Shown here one piece after another: positions 19,282 through 29,110 of a stretch of DNA of 64,000 nucleotides. The notes below the pieces were generated by a model. That model searched no databases. It saw only the letters and a program-made list of their open reading frames with translations, and was not told where the DNA came from. The position numbers and the translations under genes were made by a program. This DNA comes from Paenibacillus sp. JQZ6Y-1. Its GTDB lineage: Bacteria; Bacillota; Bacilli; Paenibacillales; Paenibacillaceae. The stretch spans positions 1 to 64,000 of the forward strand of contig NZ_JBFDUZ010000005.1 in the NCBI RefSeq assembly GCF_040719145.1, read 5' to 3'. Every line of letters starts with the position of its first letter. The first letter of the stretch is position 1.

Positions 19282-20112
19282 ATGAATATTCCAGAGCATA
19301 ATCAGATGAACAATATTAACCGCTTTAACGGATTTGAGGATGTGTATGACCAGAATCGTCCGCATGCGCCGGGGCTAGTCGTCGATTTGCTCAGCAATTA
19401 TGTACAAAAGCGTCCGCAGCTTGTGGTCGATGTTGGCTGTGGCACGGGTCTGTCTACGTTAGTCTGGGAAGGACGTGCGCGGCAGGTGATCGGGGTAGAG
19501 CCGAATGCAGACATGCTGGGCAAGGCACGGCAGAAGCTAGCGCAATTGCCAGAAGGGCGTCATATCTCATTTGAGCACGGGTATTCCAATGAACTGCCGG
19601 TAGCAAGTGGTAGCGCCGATATTGTGACCTGCTCGCAATCGTTTCATTGGATGGAACCAGTCAGCACGTTAACAGAAATCCATCGTGTACTGGCAGAGGG
19701 CGGAGTCTTTGCTGCTTATGATTGCGACTGGCCGCCAGTGCTGAATTGGCAATTGGAGCGTGAATATGAGCATCTGATCGGCTTGGCAGATCGACTGCTG
19801 TATGAGCATGAGGACCCGCAGAAGCTACCTGTAAAACGCGACAAATCCACGCATCTGCAAACCTTGCAAAACAGTGGGCATTTCCGATTCGTACGAGAGA
19901 TTGTATTTCATCATACCGAGCCTTGTAGTGCAGAGCGCTATATTGGTCTTCTGCTCAGTCAGGGCGGTATTCAGGCAACACTCAAGCTAAGTTCGGCAGC
20001 ACGTTATCTGGAGCCGGAGATCGCGGTATTTGAGGCGATGGCAAACGATGTGTTTCGTGGCGGCATGATCAATATACTGTTCAGCTACCGAATGCGTCTG
20101 GGTATCAAATAA
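19282..20112 (+). CDS. Class I SAM-dependent methyltransferase
   Basis: 276 residues of the Methyltransf_11/25 type. SAM-binding motif I, VVDVGCGTG, lies at ~48-56, the acidic residue closing strand 2 is in VIGVEPNADML, and motif DIVTCSQSFHWM is a typical motif II region with the SFHW variant seen in trans-aconitate and similar methyltransferases. The ATG at 19282 is preferred (AAAGGA nine bases upstream); an ATG at 19273 lies too close to that site. Substrate unknown. Confidence 0.88.
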   Translation: MNIPEHNQMNNINRFNGFEDVYDQNRPHAPGLVVDLLSNYVQKRPQLVVDVGCGTGLSTLVWEGRARQVIGVEPNADMLGKARQKLAQLPEGRHISFEHGYSNELPVASGSADIVTCSQSFHWMEPVSTLTEIHRVLAEGGVFAAYDCDWPPVLNWQLEREYEHLIGLADRLLYEHEDPQKLPVKRDKSTHLQTLQNSGHFRFVREIVFHHTEPCSAERYIGLLLSQGGIQATLKLSSAARYLEPEIAVFEAMANDVFRGGMINILFSYRMRLGIK

Positions 20113-20135
20113 TCAATCGTTTCCACTGGTATAAA

Positions 20136-20188
20136 TAAAAAGGCAAATCGGATGCAGATACATTACTGCATGACGATTTGCCTTTTAT
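20136..20188. terminator. Terminator between methyltransferase and yjgB-like genes
   Basis: Stem AAAAGGCAAATCG paired with CGATTTGCCTTTT, with an inner ATGCAG/CTGCAT stem, flanked by A and T runs. Works for both converging genes. Confidence 0.88.
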
Positions 20189-20197
20189 AGTTCCCGT

Positions 20198-20803
20198 TTA
20201 CTTTTTCACCAGATTGATATGATCCAGATCGGTACTAGTATTGAAGATGAATTCGAGTTTGTAATCACCACGATTGTAGGTAACTTTGGTTTGCTTTTGC
20301 TTGCCGTTGACGATGGTGGAAGTGGCGCTAGGCGCATACCACTGCTGACGCAGCAGCTTCATCGTAATGCCGCCAATATTCGTCTGACGCTCCACATTGG
20401 TGCCATAATAGCGAATCTCGCTCAACACGTCGTTGGTATAACGAAATGAATAGCCCGGCGAACCCATCGTAGCCGTATATGTATCGAATCCAGCTGCGCT
20501 TGTACGCGGAATCTCTGCTGAGCCAAAGCGCTTCATGACATCCACGCGTTTGGACTTGCCAATCGTAAACTCTCTGACATCCCCCGGAAATTGACCCTTC
20601 AGGGCAGGCTTGTAAAAGCTATTCAGAGTCTGGATCGCCAGATTGCGTTGATATCTAGCATCGCTTGCACTAGCTGCCGCCTGCACCGATTGAATGGGCA
20701 GTAGCGAGGATACAGCCCCCCATGCACCAGCTGTTGTAACACCTGTAATCGTAGCGATGATTGCCGCCTTGCGCATATATGGCATCAAATTCGTCATCTT
20801 CAT
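20198..20803 (-). CDS. YjgB family secreted protein (DUF4309)
   Basis: 201 residues. A signal peptide covers ~1-43 with likely cleavage after VQA. The rest resembles the DUF4309 domain found in B. subtilis YjgB: an N-terminal helix with FYKPALKGQFPG, followed by a beta-rich part with GSPGYSFRYTNDVLSEIRYYG. The family is thought to be exported and stress-related but has no defined activity. ATG at 20803 with AAGGAGG at 8 nt. Monocistronic. Confidence 0.78.
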   Translation of the reverse strand: MKMTNLMPYMRKAAIIATITGVTTAGAWGAVSSLLPIQSVQAAASASDARYQRNLAIQTLNSFYKPALKGQFPGDVREFTIGKSKRVDVMKRFGSAEIPRTSAAGFDTYTATMGSPGYSFRYTNDVLSEIRYYGTNVERQTNIGGITMKLLRQQWYAPSATSTIVNGKQKQTKVTYNRGDYKLEFIFNTSTDLDHINLVKK

Positions 20804-21493
20804 TATTATTCCTCCTTATTTCTCCTATGATTCCAAGCGTAAGTCATTCCTCTATTCAGCGGATCATTTGCCGTCGTCGTTATCATGCTGATAATTCCAC
20901 TTCTTCCTCTTGCATCCATCGAAATGTAGACTCCGAAACGAAATGTCGATCGACCCGTTGCTTATCCTGATAGAGCGGTTACCGCGAGTATCATTATATG
21001 ATGTGAACGGTCACGAAGAAGTTACCCTCACGTCTCAAATCAGTAACAATGTCGTATTCATTGATAGTCATATCCAGTGTATGAAGCTGCGACATGTATA
21101 ACTTAGGGTGTTGAAAGATGCGGCGTTATATCTGTTTGAGAGCAAGTGTAGATGTATGCAAAATGTGCTTGCTCGCTGTAATGCAATCGTTATAGTTGCA
21201 GTATGATAACGGGTTAAAGCATCCGCAAACAGGGTATTGTACAAACAGATGCTTTTCTGTAAAATCGGTTGCTTCTTTACGTTGGCAACTGCGTGTCGTT
21301 TGCCTTGGATTGAGGTCCAACATTTCTGCCATTGCACAATTCCACCTATTCTTTCATCCTATACATCATTTTAATAGACGATCTATATTGCAGCAGACTA
21401 CCTTTTCAGTGATCGCTCTCTTTTCGATATGTATCTACTCCTGTCTGCATACGATTTGCCTGTTTATCCAAATTGCACATCGAGGTGATTCCA
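20804..21493. other. Divergent intergenic region yjgB-like/NAD-binding gene
   Basis: 690 bp without a supported gene. The short ORFs on both strands have no ribosome sites. It must include two divergent promoters. I found no riboswitch, repeat or pseudogene signature. Confidence 0.5.
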
Positions 21494-23089
21494 TTGAACG
21501 ATAACAGTCATTCTATTTCCCCGACACCACAATCAAATGTAACACCCATTACTGGGCATCAGACCGATACTGGCAAGCGGCGACCGAAGATTGCGCTGAC
21601 CGGAGCCAGTGGGTACATCGGGCATAATTTGCTGGAAAAGTTGACCGAGCATTTTGATGTCATTGCTTTATCCCGTAACGGCGATGATCGTGAAAATAGT
21701 GAGCATGTCGAATGGCGCTCACTGGACCTATTCTCGCTGTCGATGGCAGAGGAAGCGCTAGAAGGTGCCGATTATGCGGTGTATCTAGTGCATTCCATGA
21801 TGCCGACTGCCAAGCTGACACAGGCGGATTTTGAAGATATGGACTTTATTCTAGCAGACCATTTTGCCCGGGCTGCTCGTAAAAAAAATATCAAGCAGAT
21901 TGTGTATTTGAGCGGGATTTTGCCAGAAAATGAGCCGCGTGAAAATCTGTCTCGCCATCTGCGCAGCCGTTTAGAGGTTCAGCAAACACTTGGCTCGTAT
22001 GGTGTGCCTGTCACGACGATTCGCGCTGGTCTGATCGTCGGTCCGCAAGGCTCGTCGTTCCCGATTCTCGTGCGGTTGGTAGAGCGGCTGCCTGTGATGA
22101 CACTACCATCATGGACACGTACACAAACTCATGCCATTGCGCTGCCGGATGTGCTGAACGCATTGAGCAAAAGTATCGGTAAACCAGCGCTGTACGACCG
22201 CTCTATCGACATCGGCGGACCAGATGTGATGACCTACAAGCAAATGATGGAACGGATGGCAGATGTACTGGGCAAGAAACGGCATTTTATCGACTTCCCG
22301 TTCCTGACCATTCATCTGTCGCGCCTTTGGGTCACACTGGTCACTCAGATGCCGCGCGAAATGGTCTATCCACTCGTCGAAAGTCTGGCTCACCCGATGG
22401 TCGCTCATCCCGACAAAATGGTACCGGGCATTAGCGACGGCAAAATCGGTTTTGAGGAATCCGCTAAGGAAGCGCTAGAAGAAGAACAAAAGCACAAGGA
22501 AGAGAAAAAAGAAAAATCTCACTCCAACTCCTCTTCTTCTTCATCCAAAGACAAGAAAGAAAAGCTAGCGGATGTTCGTTCCATCCAGCGTGTGCTGCTG
22601 CCGGAAGGTAAAAACGCCGACTGGGCAGGTAAATATTATATGCAATGGCTCGGCAGACTGGCGGGTCCAATCATTCACACCGAATGTCATGAAGGCGTAC
22701 ACCGTGTCTATGTATGGCCCAAAAAGCAGCCGATTCTAGAGCTGACGTATGCGCCAGAGCATAGCAATGACGAGAGCGCCATTTACAATATTACGGGTGG
22801 TAGCTTTGCGCGTGTACAGGCAGAGCACCGCCTCGGACAGCATGGGCGACTGGAATTTTCACAAATTCCGGGTACGCAGGAATGTGTTATCGCGATCCAT
22901 GATTATCTGCCTGCGCTACCGTGGTTTTTGTACAAATATACGCAAGCCAAGCTGCATCTATGGGTCATGACGCTATTCCGTTGGCATCTGAAACGGATGA
23001 TTACGGGCGGCGAGACGCAGCAGCTACAGCATACACCGGGTATGCCTGAAGCGACTGGCACACCGCGTACCCCGACGACATCATCCTAA
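21494..23089 (+). CDS. NAD(P)-binding (atypical SDR/NmrA-like) protein with C-terminal extension
   Basis: 531 residues from a TTG start with GAGGTGA six bases upstream. The N-terminal half (~28-310) is an atypical SDR/YbjT-like Rossmann domain: ALTGASGYIGHNLLEKL at ~29-45, VYLSGILPENEP, and TTIRAGLIVGPQGSSF. A charged Lys/Glu/Ser-rich linker (~325-365) separates a C-terminal region (~370-520) of unknown fold with several Trp and Tyr, comparable to SDR proteins that carry a DUF2867-type domain. Possibly a quinone- or flavin-related oxidoreductase; activity is not deducible. The fusion with a low-complexity linker is unusual. Confidence 0.78.
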   Translation: MNDNSHSISPTPQSNVTPITGHQTDTGKRRPKIALTGASGYIGHNLLEKLTEHFDVIALSRNGDDRENSEHVEWRSLDLFSLSMAEEALEGADYAVYLVHSMMPTAKLTQADFEDMDFILADHFARAARKKNIKQIVYLSGILPENEPRENLSRHLRSRLEVQQTLGSYGVPVTTIRAGLIVGPQGSSFPILVRLVERLPVMTLPSWTRTQTHAIALPDVLNALSKSIGKPALYDRSIDIGGPDVMTYKQMMERMADVLGKKRHFIDFPFLTIHLSRLWVTLVTQMPREMVYPLVESLAHPMVAHPDKMVPGISDGKIGFEESAKEALEEEQKHKEEKKEKSHSNSSSSSSKDKKEKLADVRSIQRVLLPEGKNADWAGKYYMQWLGRLAGPIIHTECHEGVHRVYVWPKKQPILELTYAPEHSNDESAIYNITGGSFARVQAEHRLGQHGRLEFSQIPGTQECVIAIHDYLPALPWFLYKYTQAKLHLWVMTLFRWHLKRMITGGETQQLQHTPGMPEATGTPRTPTTSS

Positions 23090-23217
23090 GGTAGATAGGT
23101 GGATGATGTACGCATTTATTTCCATCCTACCTTCTCCCACTTCATGCAATACGAATGGATTGAGAAGGTATGGAGCATTACGTTTCTTCATCCCATCCTT
23201 ACGTATATAGGATCTAG

Positions 23218-23263
23218 TCAACCAGCTTCCGCGCCTGATGGCGTGATGAAGCTGGTTTTTTGG
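23218..23263 (+). terminator. Terminator of the NAD(P)-binding gene
   Basis: Stem AACCAGCTTC paired with GAAGCTGGTT around a 19-nt loop, followed by six T residues, ~130 bp after the stop. Confidence 0.82.
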
Positions 23264-23429
23264 TTCGCCTTCTGCGCCTGCTGGCGTAATGAAGATGGCT
23301 GTTCCGTTTGGATGTATCCAGTTAGCATCGTTATCTATGAAGATCTGTACGGAACGTATGCTTTCAATACCGGCGGTTCATGCTAAAATACAATATAGCA
23401 TTCACTATTCCCGAACATCCGAGAGGAGC

Positions 23430-24668
23430 ATGACCGTTTTGAAAAATGAACTGATTGAACGTTTGAGTTCCTATGTGAAGATTGATACTCAATCCAACGA
23501 AGAGAGCGAAACCTGCCCGTCCACACCCGGACAGTGGGATCTACTGCGTCAGCTGGAGCAGGAGCTACATACGCTCGGTTTGGAAGAGATTACGCTGAAT
23601 GATGAAGGCTATCTGATGGCAACACTGCCGTCCAATAGCGACAAGGATGTGCCAGTGATCGGCTTTATGGCGCATGTGGATACGGCAACTGATTTTACAG
23701 GCAAACATGTGAAACCACAGCTGGTAGAATACAACGGCGGTGATATTTTGCTGAACAAGGAGCAAGGTGTCGTGCTGTCGCCCAAAGATTTCCCCGAGCT
23801 GGATGGCTATCACGGTCATACGCTGATGACAACCGATGGCACAACGCTGCTCGGCGCAGATAACAAGGCAGGCATCGCCGAGATTATGACGGCGGTTCAT
23901 TATCTGCTGGATCATCCAGAAGTGAAGCATGGCAAGCTGCGTATTGCCTTTACCCCGGATGAAGAGATTGGTCGCGGTCCGCATCGCTTTGATGTAGACG
24001 CCTACGGCGCGAAATATGCTTATACTGTCGATGGTGGTCCACTCGGCGAGTTGGAATACGAAACCTTTAATGCGGCAGCGGCACGCGTCATCTGCAAAGG
24101 AACCAATGTACATCCCGGTACAGCCAAAGGCAAAATGATCAACGCTGCCAAGATCGCGATGGAGCTGAACCGTCGTCTGCCGGTGGATGAAGCGCCGGAG
24201 TTTACGGAAGGCTACGAAGGCTTCTACCATCTGCAATCCATCAAAGGTGATGTAGAGCATACCGAGTTATCCTACATTATCCGTGACTTTGACCGTGAGA
24301 ACTTTGAACACAAGAAAAATACACTCACCAGCATTGTGCATGAATTCCGCCAAACGTATGGAGAAGACAGCATTTTGCTGGAAATCCGTGATCAATATTT
24401 CAATATGCGTGAGAAAATCGAGCCAGTCATGCACATCGTCGATACCGCTGCTCAGGCGATGCGTAATCGTGGCGTAGAGCCGCATATTATACCAGTGCGC
24501 GGCGGTACAGATGGTGCACAGCTGTCGTACATGGGATTACCTACACCGAATATCTTTACCGGCGGTGAGAACTACCACGGCAAGTTTGAATATGTATCGG
24601 TAGATAATATGGTAAAAGCGACCGAAGTGATCGTGGAAATTGCTCGTTTGTTTGAAGAACAAGCTTAA
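23430..24668 (+). CDS. pepT: Peptidase T (tripeptidase)
   Basis: 412 residues, M20B zinc aminotripeptidase. Zinc-site motifs are AHVDTA (81-86), [23 protein letters not shown] and HPGTAKGKM; the C-terminal [23 protein letters not shown] stretch is characteristic of PepT. It cleaves the N-terminal residue from tripeptides in the cytoplasm. The ATG at 23430 overlaps GAGAGGAG closely; the in-frame TTG three codons later has better spacing (~10 nt) and could be the true start. The 47-codon upstream extension has no support. Confidence 0.95.
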   Translation: MTVLKNELIERLSSYVKIDTQSNEESETCPSTPGQWDLLRQLEQELHTLGLEEITLNDEGYLMATLPSNSDKDVPVIGFMAHVDTATDFTGKHVKPQLVEYNGGDILLNKEQGVVLSPKDFPELDGYHGHTLMTTDGTTLLGADNKAGIAEIMTAVHYLLDHPEVKHGKLRIAFTPDEEIGRGPHRFDVDAYGAKYAYTVDGGPLGELEYETFNAAAARVICKGTNVHPGTAKGKMINAAKIAMELNRRLPVDEAPEFTEGYEGFYHLQSIKGDVEHTELSYIIRDFDRENFEHKKNTLTSIVHEFRQTYGEDSILLEIRDQYFNMREKIEPVMHIVDTAAQAMRNRGVEPHIIPVRGGTDGAQLSYMGLPTPNIFTGGENYHGKFEYVSVDNMVKATEVIVEIARLFEEQA

Positions 24669-24731
24669 TGACAACTATAGCTCTCTGACCATTCCGTCGA
24701 TTCGAATCCCTGTTATCCGAAGCAAAGAAGT

Positions 24732-24758
24732 AAGAGCCGGAGTCACATGCCGGCTCTG
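24732..24758 (+). terminator. Weak terminator after pepT
   Basis: 8-bp perfect stem AGAGCCGG/CCGGCTCT with a 9-nt loop. The tail has only a short T tract (GCGTTTAC), so termination may be incomplete. Confidence 0.55.
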
Positions 24759-24833
24759 CGTTTACATGACGTGTAATCTCTGGTACGATGCAACATAAAA
24801 GATTATTCCTATCCAGAAAGTAGGTTATTGATT

Positions 24834-25958
24834 ATGACATCTTCCCCATCTTCTCTGCAACGCACAACCGCGCCTTTTCGTGCTGATCATGTAGGCAGTC
24901 TGCTGCGCACCGAAACAATCAAAAAAGCACGTCTTCAGCATACCGCTGGTGTGATTACTGCGGAACAACTGCGAGAGATTGAGAATGAGGAAATTCGCCG
25001 CATTGCTGCCAAGCAGGAGGAACTCGGTCTGCAATCCATCACAGACGGCGAATTCCGCCGTGCATGGTGGCACTTTGACTTCCTCGAAAATCTGGACGGT
25101 GTTGAGGCGTTTGAAGCGCAGCAGGGTATCCAGTTCCACGGCGTAACCACTAAGCCGCGCGGGATCAAGGTGGTCGACAAAATCGATTTTACCGGGCATC
25201 CACATCTGGAGGATTACAAATTCCTGCATAGCGTCGTCAGCCCAGATCGCACTGCTAAAATGACGATTCCTAGCCCCAATATGCTGCAATTCCGTGGTCA
25301 GATTGGGACGGATCTGTACAGTGACAGCGATGTGCTGCTAAACGATCTCGGTCTGGCTTATCAAAAAGCGCTGCGCGCATTTTATGATGAAGGCTGCCGT
25401 TATCTGCAACTGGACGATACCTCATGGGCGGCATTCTTCTCCGACGACGCAAAGCAAAAGCTGCGTGCCGAAGGCAAAGACCCTGACAAAATGCTTGCTG
25501 ATTCTGTGAAGCTGATCAATCTGGCGGTTGCAAATCGTCCAGACGATATGGTGATCACCATGCACATCTGCCGTGGTAACTTCCGTTCGACATGGACTGC
25601 TTCCGGCGGCTACGAAGGTGCAGCGGACGCGATTTTGGATCAACTGAACCTAAATGGATTGTTCATGGAATTTGACGACGAGCGTTCCGGGTCACTGGAT
25701 GTGCTCAAGCATGTCAAACGTAAGGACCTTCAACTGGTACTCGGTCTGATTACCTCCAAGCATGGCGAGCTGGAAAGCAAAGACGATATTAAGCGCCGCA
25801 TCGATCAGGCAACACGTTATGTGAATCTGGATCAACTATGCTTGAGCCCGCAATGCGGCTTCGCGTCCACAGAGGAAGGCAATCTGCTGACCGAGGAGCA
25901 ACAATGGGACAAGCTGCGTCATGTGATCGAAATCGCACAGGATGTATGGAACGAATAG
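24834..25958 (+). CDS. Cobalamin-independent methionine synthase-like protein (YxjG/YxjH family)
   Basis: 374 residues, corresponding to the C-terminal catalytic half of MetE alone. Conserved elements: RADHVGSLLR (17-26), TDGEFRRAWWHFDF (~70-83), a zinc-ligand region HICRGNFRS, and a second cysteine in SPQCGFAST. Family members (YxjG, YxjH) transfer methyl groups to homocysteine or related thiols and in Bacillus are often under S-box control; I saw no SAM riboswitch in the 165 bp upstream. The ATG at 24834 is preferred over an in-frame TTG six bases upstream; the ribosome site is weak. Methyl donor unknown. Confidence 0.85.
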   Translation: MTSSPSSLQRTTAPFRADHVGSLLRTETIKKARLQHTAGVITAEQLREIENEEIRRIAAKQEELGLQSITDGEFRRAWWHFDFLENLDGVEAFEAQQGIQFHGVTTKPRGIKVVDKIDFTGHPHLEDYKFLHSVVSPDRTAKMTIPSPNMLQFRGQIGTDLYSDSDVLLNDLGLAYQKALRAFYDEGCRYLQLDDTSWAAFFSDDAKQKLRAEGKDPDKMLADSVKLINLAVANRPDDMVITMHICRGNFRSTWTASGGYEGAADAILDQLNLNGLFMEFDDERSGSLDVLKHVKRKDLQLVLGLITSKHGELESKDDIKRRIDQATRYVNLDQLCLSPQCGFASTEEGNLLTEEQQWDKLRHVIEIAQDVWNE

Positions 25959-25995
25959 AAACGGATGGGCTTTGCACTTGATACGCTCATCTGTC

Positions 25996-26045
25996 AGACG
26001 CCTGCTGCCCTCGACGATACGTCGGTGGTGGCAGGCGTCTTTTTG
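25996..26045 (+). terminator. Terminator of the MetE-like gene
   Basis: Stem AGACGCCTGCTGCC paired with GGTGGCAGGCGTCT (mostly perfect), with a smaller CGACG/CGTCG hairpin in the loop and five T residues after it. Confidence 0.9.
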
Positions 26046-26075
26046 CATTCAATAGATAGAATAATTTCCAGATTC

Positions 26076-26106
26076 TTTACTGGGCAGGCTACGCATCCTG
26101 TATAAT
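26076..26106 (+). promoter_or_regulatory. Candidate promoter of the cysteine-cluster gene
   Basis: A consensus -10 TATAAT (26101-26106), preceded directly by TG, with TTTACT (26076-26081) or TTACTG as a -35 at 18-19 bp. The gene starts 54 bp downstream. Confidence 0.55.
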
Positions 26107-26159
26107 AGAATAGATTAAGCTCGTTATATTCACATTTGGCATTAAAGGAGGACTGACTG

Positions 26160-26417
26160 ATGGAATGTCGTGCCGGATGTGCTGCTTGTTGTATTGTCAT
26201 CTCTATCTCTTCCCCACTCCCCGGTCTGCCTGAGGGTAAGCCTGCAGGTATGCCATGCCCGCATCTGACAGATGCACGTCGATGTGGTCTATTTGGCAAA
26301 CCAGAGCGTCCCGCAGTATGTAGTGGTCTAGCGGCTTCGCTGGATATGTGTGGGACAACGGATGACTATGCCTTTGCTTATTTGGAAGAATTGGAGCGCA
26401 TTACTTCCCCAGCCTGA
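26160..26417 (+). CDS. YkgJ-type cysteine cluster protein
   Basis: 85 residues with a dense cysteine pattern: Cys3, Cys7, Cys10, Cys11, Cys33, Cys42, Cys54 and Cys64, within CRAGCAACC and GKPAGMPCPHL. It matches the short members of the YkgJ/UPF0153 family, predicted to hold zinc or an iron-sulfur cluster. Function unknown. AAAGGAGG lies 8 nt before the ATG, and a near-consensus promoter is just upstream. Confidence 0.85.
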   Translation: MECRAGCAACCIVISISSPLPGLPEGKPAGMPCPHLTDARRCGLFGKPERPAVCSGLAASLDMCGTTDDYAFAYLEELERITSPA

Positions 26418-26666
26418 CTAATTTTATAGTTTTTTTTATTTTTTTTGCATCGTTTCAATGGATAATGAGTGGAATCATGAGTGCCTTTCCTTCCTTTTCA
26501 CACTTATTCTGTATATTTATAGAAATAAATAACGCTTTAACTACATTTTTTGGTGAAATATAAGGTTTACGCCTATTTTTTTACTATAAATGCTCGGCTA
26601 AAGATTCGTTCGTTGCTTCCCGATAAAGATACAAAGTACTGCATCCTCTACAAAGGAAGGGATAAA

Positions 26667-27512
26667 ATGAGTGTTGTTGAAGCATTGATACAAGTAATTC
26701 CTTTTTTCACGAAAGCGTTGCGTGAGAAGGCTGCGGTTTCGGTTTATGACCATAGTCATATTTTATATTATGAGCAATTGGGCGATTTCAATCTTGGTTA
26801 TCAAACTGGTAGTGAGTTAGATCCTAGCTTTCATAATTTTCAAGGTGTAGCGGATAAAACCAAAACATCGATTAGCTTCTTCCCAGCAGAACTCTTCGGA
26901 TACCCGCTGGAAGGCGTTTCTGTGCCTATTTATGAAGGTGGCAAACTGGTCGCAATGTTTAACGTCTTTTACGAGCAGTCCAATCACCAGAGTCTGGAGC
27001 ATGTCGTATCGGATAGCCGCTCCATTTCGGACAGTCTGGTAGATATGGTACAGCACGTCGCTTCGCATGCCCAGCAATTGCAGGCAACAAGCGAGCAAAT
27101 TTTGCAAAACAGCAAAATCACGGTCGAGAAATCGTCCAAAATCAATGAAGTTGCGACCCTGATCAAAGAAATCTCCGAACAAACGAATCTGCTCGGTCTG
27201 AATGCGGCGATTGAAGCAGCACGTGTCGGCGAACTCGGCGCTGGATTCGGCGTCGTAGCTACGGAAGTGCGTAAGCTTTCCGTTAACGCCAAGCAAGCGA
27301 CTGGCGATATTGAAAATGCACTGCGTGAAGTGCAGGATTCGATCCGCAATATGGAGCGCGAAATTGAGCAAATCACTTCGTCTTCACAAGAGCAAGCTAC
27401 ACTGGTCGGCTCGTTTACCGATGTGATTGAGCGTCTGCACAGCACTAGCTCTACAATGCAAGAACTGGCAGACAATCTGTATCACTATTCCGTACCGAAA
27501 AGCAAAAAATAA
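26667..27512 (+). CDS. Soluble methyl-accepting chemotaxis protein (YfmS-like)
   Basis: 281 residues, without membrane helices or HAMP domain. Residues ~1-105 form a compact sensory region ([21 protein letters not shown]) similar to PAS-like or sugar-diacid-type sensors, followed by a short chemoreceptor coiled coil. The hairpin tip [20 protein letters not shown] is at ~169-188 with [18 protein letters not shown] after it. Size and layout match the cytoplasmic chemoreceptor YfmS of B. subtilis. The ATG at 26667 has AAGGAAGGG at ~6-9 nt; the longer upstream frame is AT-rich leader. Stimulus unknown. Confidence 0.88.
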   Translation: MSVVEALIQVIPFFTKALREKAAVSVYDHSHILYYEQLGDFNLGYQTGSELDPSFHNFQGVADKTKTSISFFPAELFGYPLEGVSVPIYEGGKLVAMFNVFYEQSNHQSLEHVVSDSRSISDSLVDMVQHVASHAQQLQATSEQILQNSKITVEKSSKINEVATLIKEISEQTNLLGLNAAIEAARVGELGAGFGVVATEVRKLSVNAKQATGDIENALREVQDSIRNMEREIEQITSSSQEQATLVGSFTDVIERLHSTSSTMQELADNLYHYSVPKSKK

Positions 27513-27569
27513 TACGATGACACCCTGCATGTCATCTTTATAACTAGTTGCTCACAAGCAACACACAGC

Positions 27570-27607
27570 AAAAGACCAGCCCCATATCATGAGGCTGGTC
27601 TTTGTTT
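27570..27607. terminator. Terminator after the soluble chemoreceptor
   Basis: AAAGACCAGCC paired with GGCTGGTCTTT, 11-nt loop, flanked by A and T runs. It may also end the converging aminotransferase gene, which stops ~90 bp away. Confidence 0.85.
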
Positions 27608-27693
27608 GGGTTTGGGCATGATTTGCAGCATTGTATAGCGACTATCCCACACCGCTTTGATTCATTTCCCTTTATAAACAATCATCATTCGAC

Positions 27694-28911
27694 TTATAGC
27701 TCTGTATTGCTCGCTGCCAATGCCTTCTGCTGCTGAGTGAACACCTGACCGAGAATCTCAACACCGCGTACAATCTGCTCGTCAGATGGTGTGGAGAAAT
27801 TCAGGCGCAGCGCGTTGCATGGCTCACTTTCGTTAACGAGAAACGCATTGCCCGGCACGACTGCGACACCGCTCGCGGCGGCTTGCTTGCAGTACGCCAG
27901 CATCGGCATATCAGGCGGCAATTCGCACCAAAGGAACAACCCGCCATCCGGCTGTGTATAGGCAACCGCTGGGTCCATATGTTGCTCCAAGGAACGGCGC
28001 ATCAGATCGCTTTTGCGACGATAGACATCGCGCACCAGCTGAATATGCCCTTCATAATCGTATTCGGTCATGAATTTGTGGGCAATCATTTGTGGTAGGA
28101 TCGCGGTATGCACATCCTCACCTTGCTTGGCGACTGCCATTTTTTGAATAATCTCATCCGGTGCCAGTACATAACCGACACGTAGACCAGCTGATAGCAC
28201 TTTGGAGAAGGAACCAACATAAATGACCAGCTGCTCGTCGTCGATTGCTTTTATAGTCGGTACATCTTCGCCCTGGAAGCGTAGCTCGCCATACGGATTA
28301 TCCTCCAAGATGACGACGTTGTACTGTTTCGCCAATGCGTAGATTGCCTTGCGCTTCTCGGCGGAGGTGGTGATCCCCGTCGGATTCTGGAAGCTAGGGA
28401 TCAGGTAGATCAGCTTCACATTCGGCTCGGTTTGCAGTGCATGCTCTAGCTGTTCCAGATGAATGCCATCCTGCTCCATCGGCACGCCTGCCAGACGTAC
28501 GCCTGCGGTGCGGAATGTATTCAGCGAACCGATAAAGCTCGGACTTTCGCAAATGATCGTATCGCCTTCATTGCAAAAGATTTTACATGCCAGCTCAATG
28601 CCTTGCTGTGCGCCGGATACGACCATCAGGCTATTGCCCGTAGTGTCGATACCAAAGCGCTGCTGCAAATGACTCAGCAGATGCTCACGCAGCGGCTCGT
28701 AGCCCTCGGTTACACCATATTGCAGCGCTGCGACCGGATGGTCTGCCAGAATCTGCGTCGTGAATGAACGAATCGCATCCAGTGGAAAGGTCTCGGAAGC
28801 CGGATTGCCCGCGGCAAATGGAATCACCGATTGCCCCGAACTAGATTTTAAAATTTCGCGGATAATGGACGGCTTCATCGCCGTCATCCGTTCAGCAAAG
28901 GAATAGTTCAT
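27694..28911 (-). CDS. PLP-dependent aminotransferase (2-aminoadipate/aromatic type)
   Basis: 405 residues, fold-type I. The PLP-binding lysine is K237 in VGSFSKVLSAGLRVGY; SFQNPTGI (174-181) and DNPYGELRF (204-212) are the usual cofactor contacts. The N-terminus FAERMTAMKPSIIREILK resembles LysN-type 2-aminoadipate aminotransferases and MocR C-terminal domains, but no GntR DNA-binding part is present. It probably uses 2-oxoglutarate as amino acceptor; the amino donor cannot be fixed. ATG 28911 has AGGAGAG about 10 nt upstream. Confidence 0.85.
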   Translation of the reverse strand: MNYSFAERMTAMKPSIIREILKSSSGQSVIPFAAGNPASETFPLDAIRSFTTQILADHPVAALQYGVTEGYEPLREHLLSHLQQRFGIDTTGNSLMVVSGAQQGIELACKIFCNEGDTIICESPSFIGSLNTFRTAGVRLAGVPMEQDGIHLEQLEHALQTEPNVKLIYLIPSFQNPTGITTSAEKRKAIYALAKQYNVVILEDNPYGELRFQGEDVPTIKAIDDEQLVIYVGSFSKVLSAGLRVGYVLAPDEIIQKMAVAKQGEDVHTAILPQMIAHKFMTEYDYEGHIQLVRDVYRRKSDLMRRSLEQHMDPAVAYTQPDGGLFLWCELPPDMPMLAYCKQAAASGVAVVPGNAFLVNESEPCNALRLNFSTPSDEQIVRGVEILGQVFTQQQKALAASNTEL

Positions 28912-29057
28912 GCGTATCTTCTCTCCTGACCCATAAAATGAAAATGAGGGCAGCATATTCTGCAACAGATGAGCTGCATGCAGAATGCCAGCCCGGTATT
29001 TGTTCTAGCTTATCGTATATTGGGGCAATCGGGGAATACCTTGATTCATTTTTGTGT

Positions 29058-29105
29058 ATAAAAATAACCCTCCATCCCGATAGATGATCCGATCGGTGGA
29101 AGGTT
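29058..29105 (-). terminator. Terminator of the diguanylate cyclase gene
   Basis: On the reverse strand CCTTCCACC pairs with GGATGGAGGG around a stem-loop containing CGAT/ATCG, followed by TTATTTTT. It starts 6 bp after the stop codon. Confidence 0.75.
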
Positions 29106-29110
29106 TGGCT

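Noticed and set aside
23565-24260. 231-residue ORF on the minus strand
   Set aside because: Antisense shadow of pepT without ribosome site.
24669-24833. SAM riboswitch before the MetE-like gene
   Set aside because: The gap is only 165 bp and lacks the S-box core; it holds just the pepT terminator.
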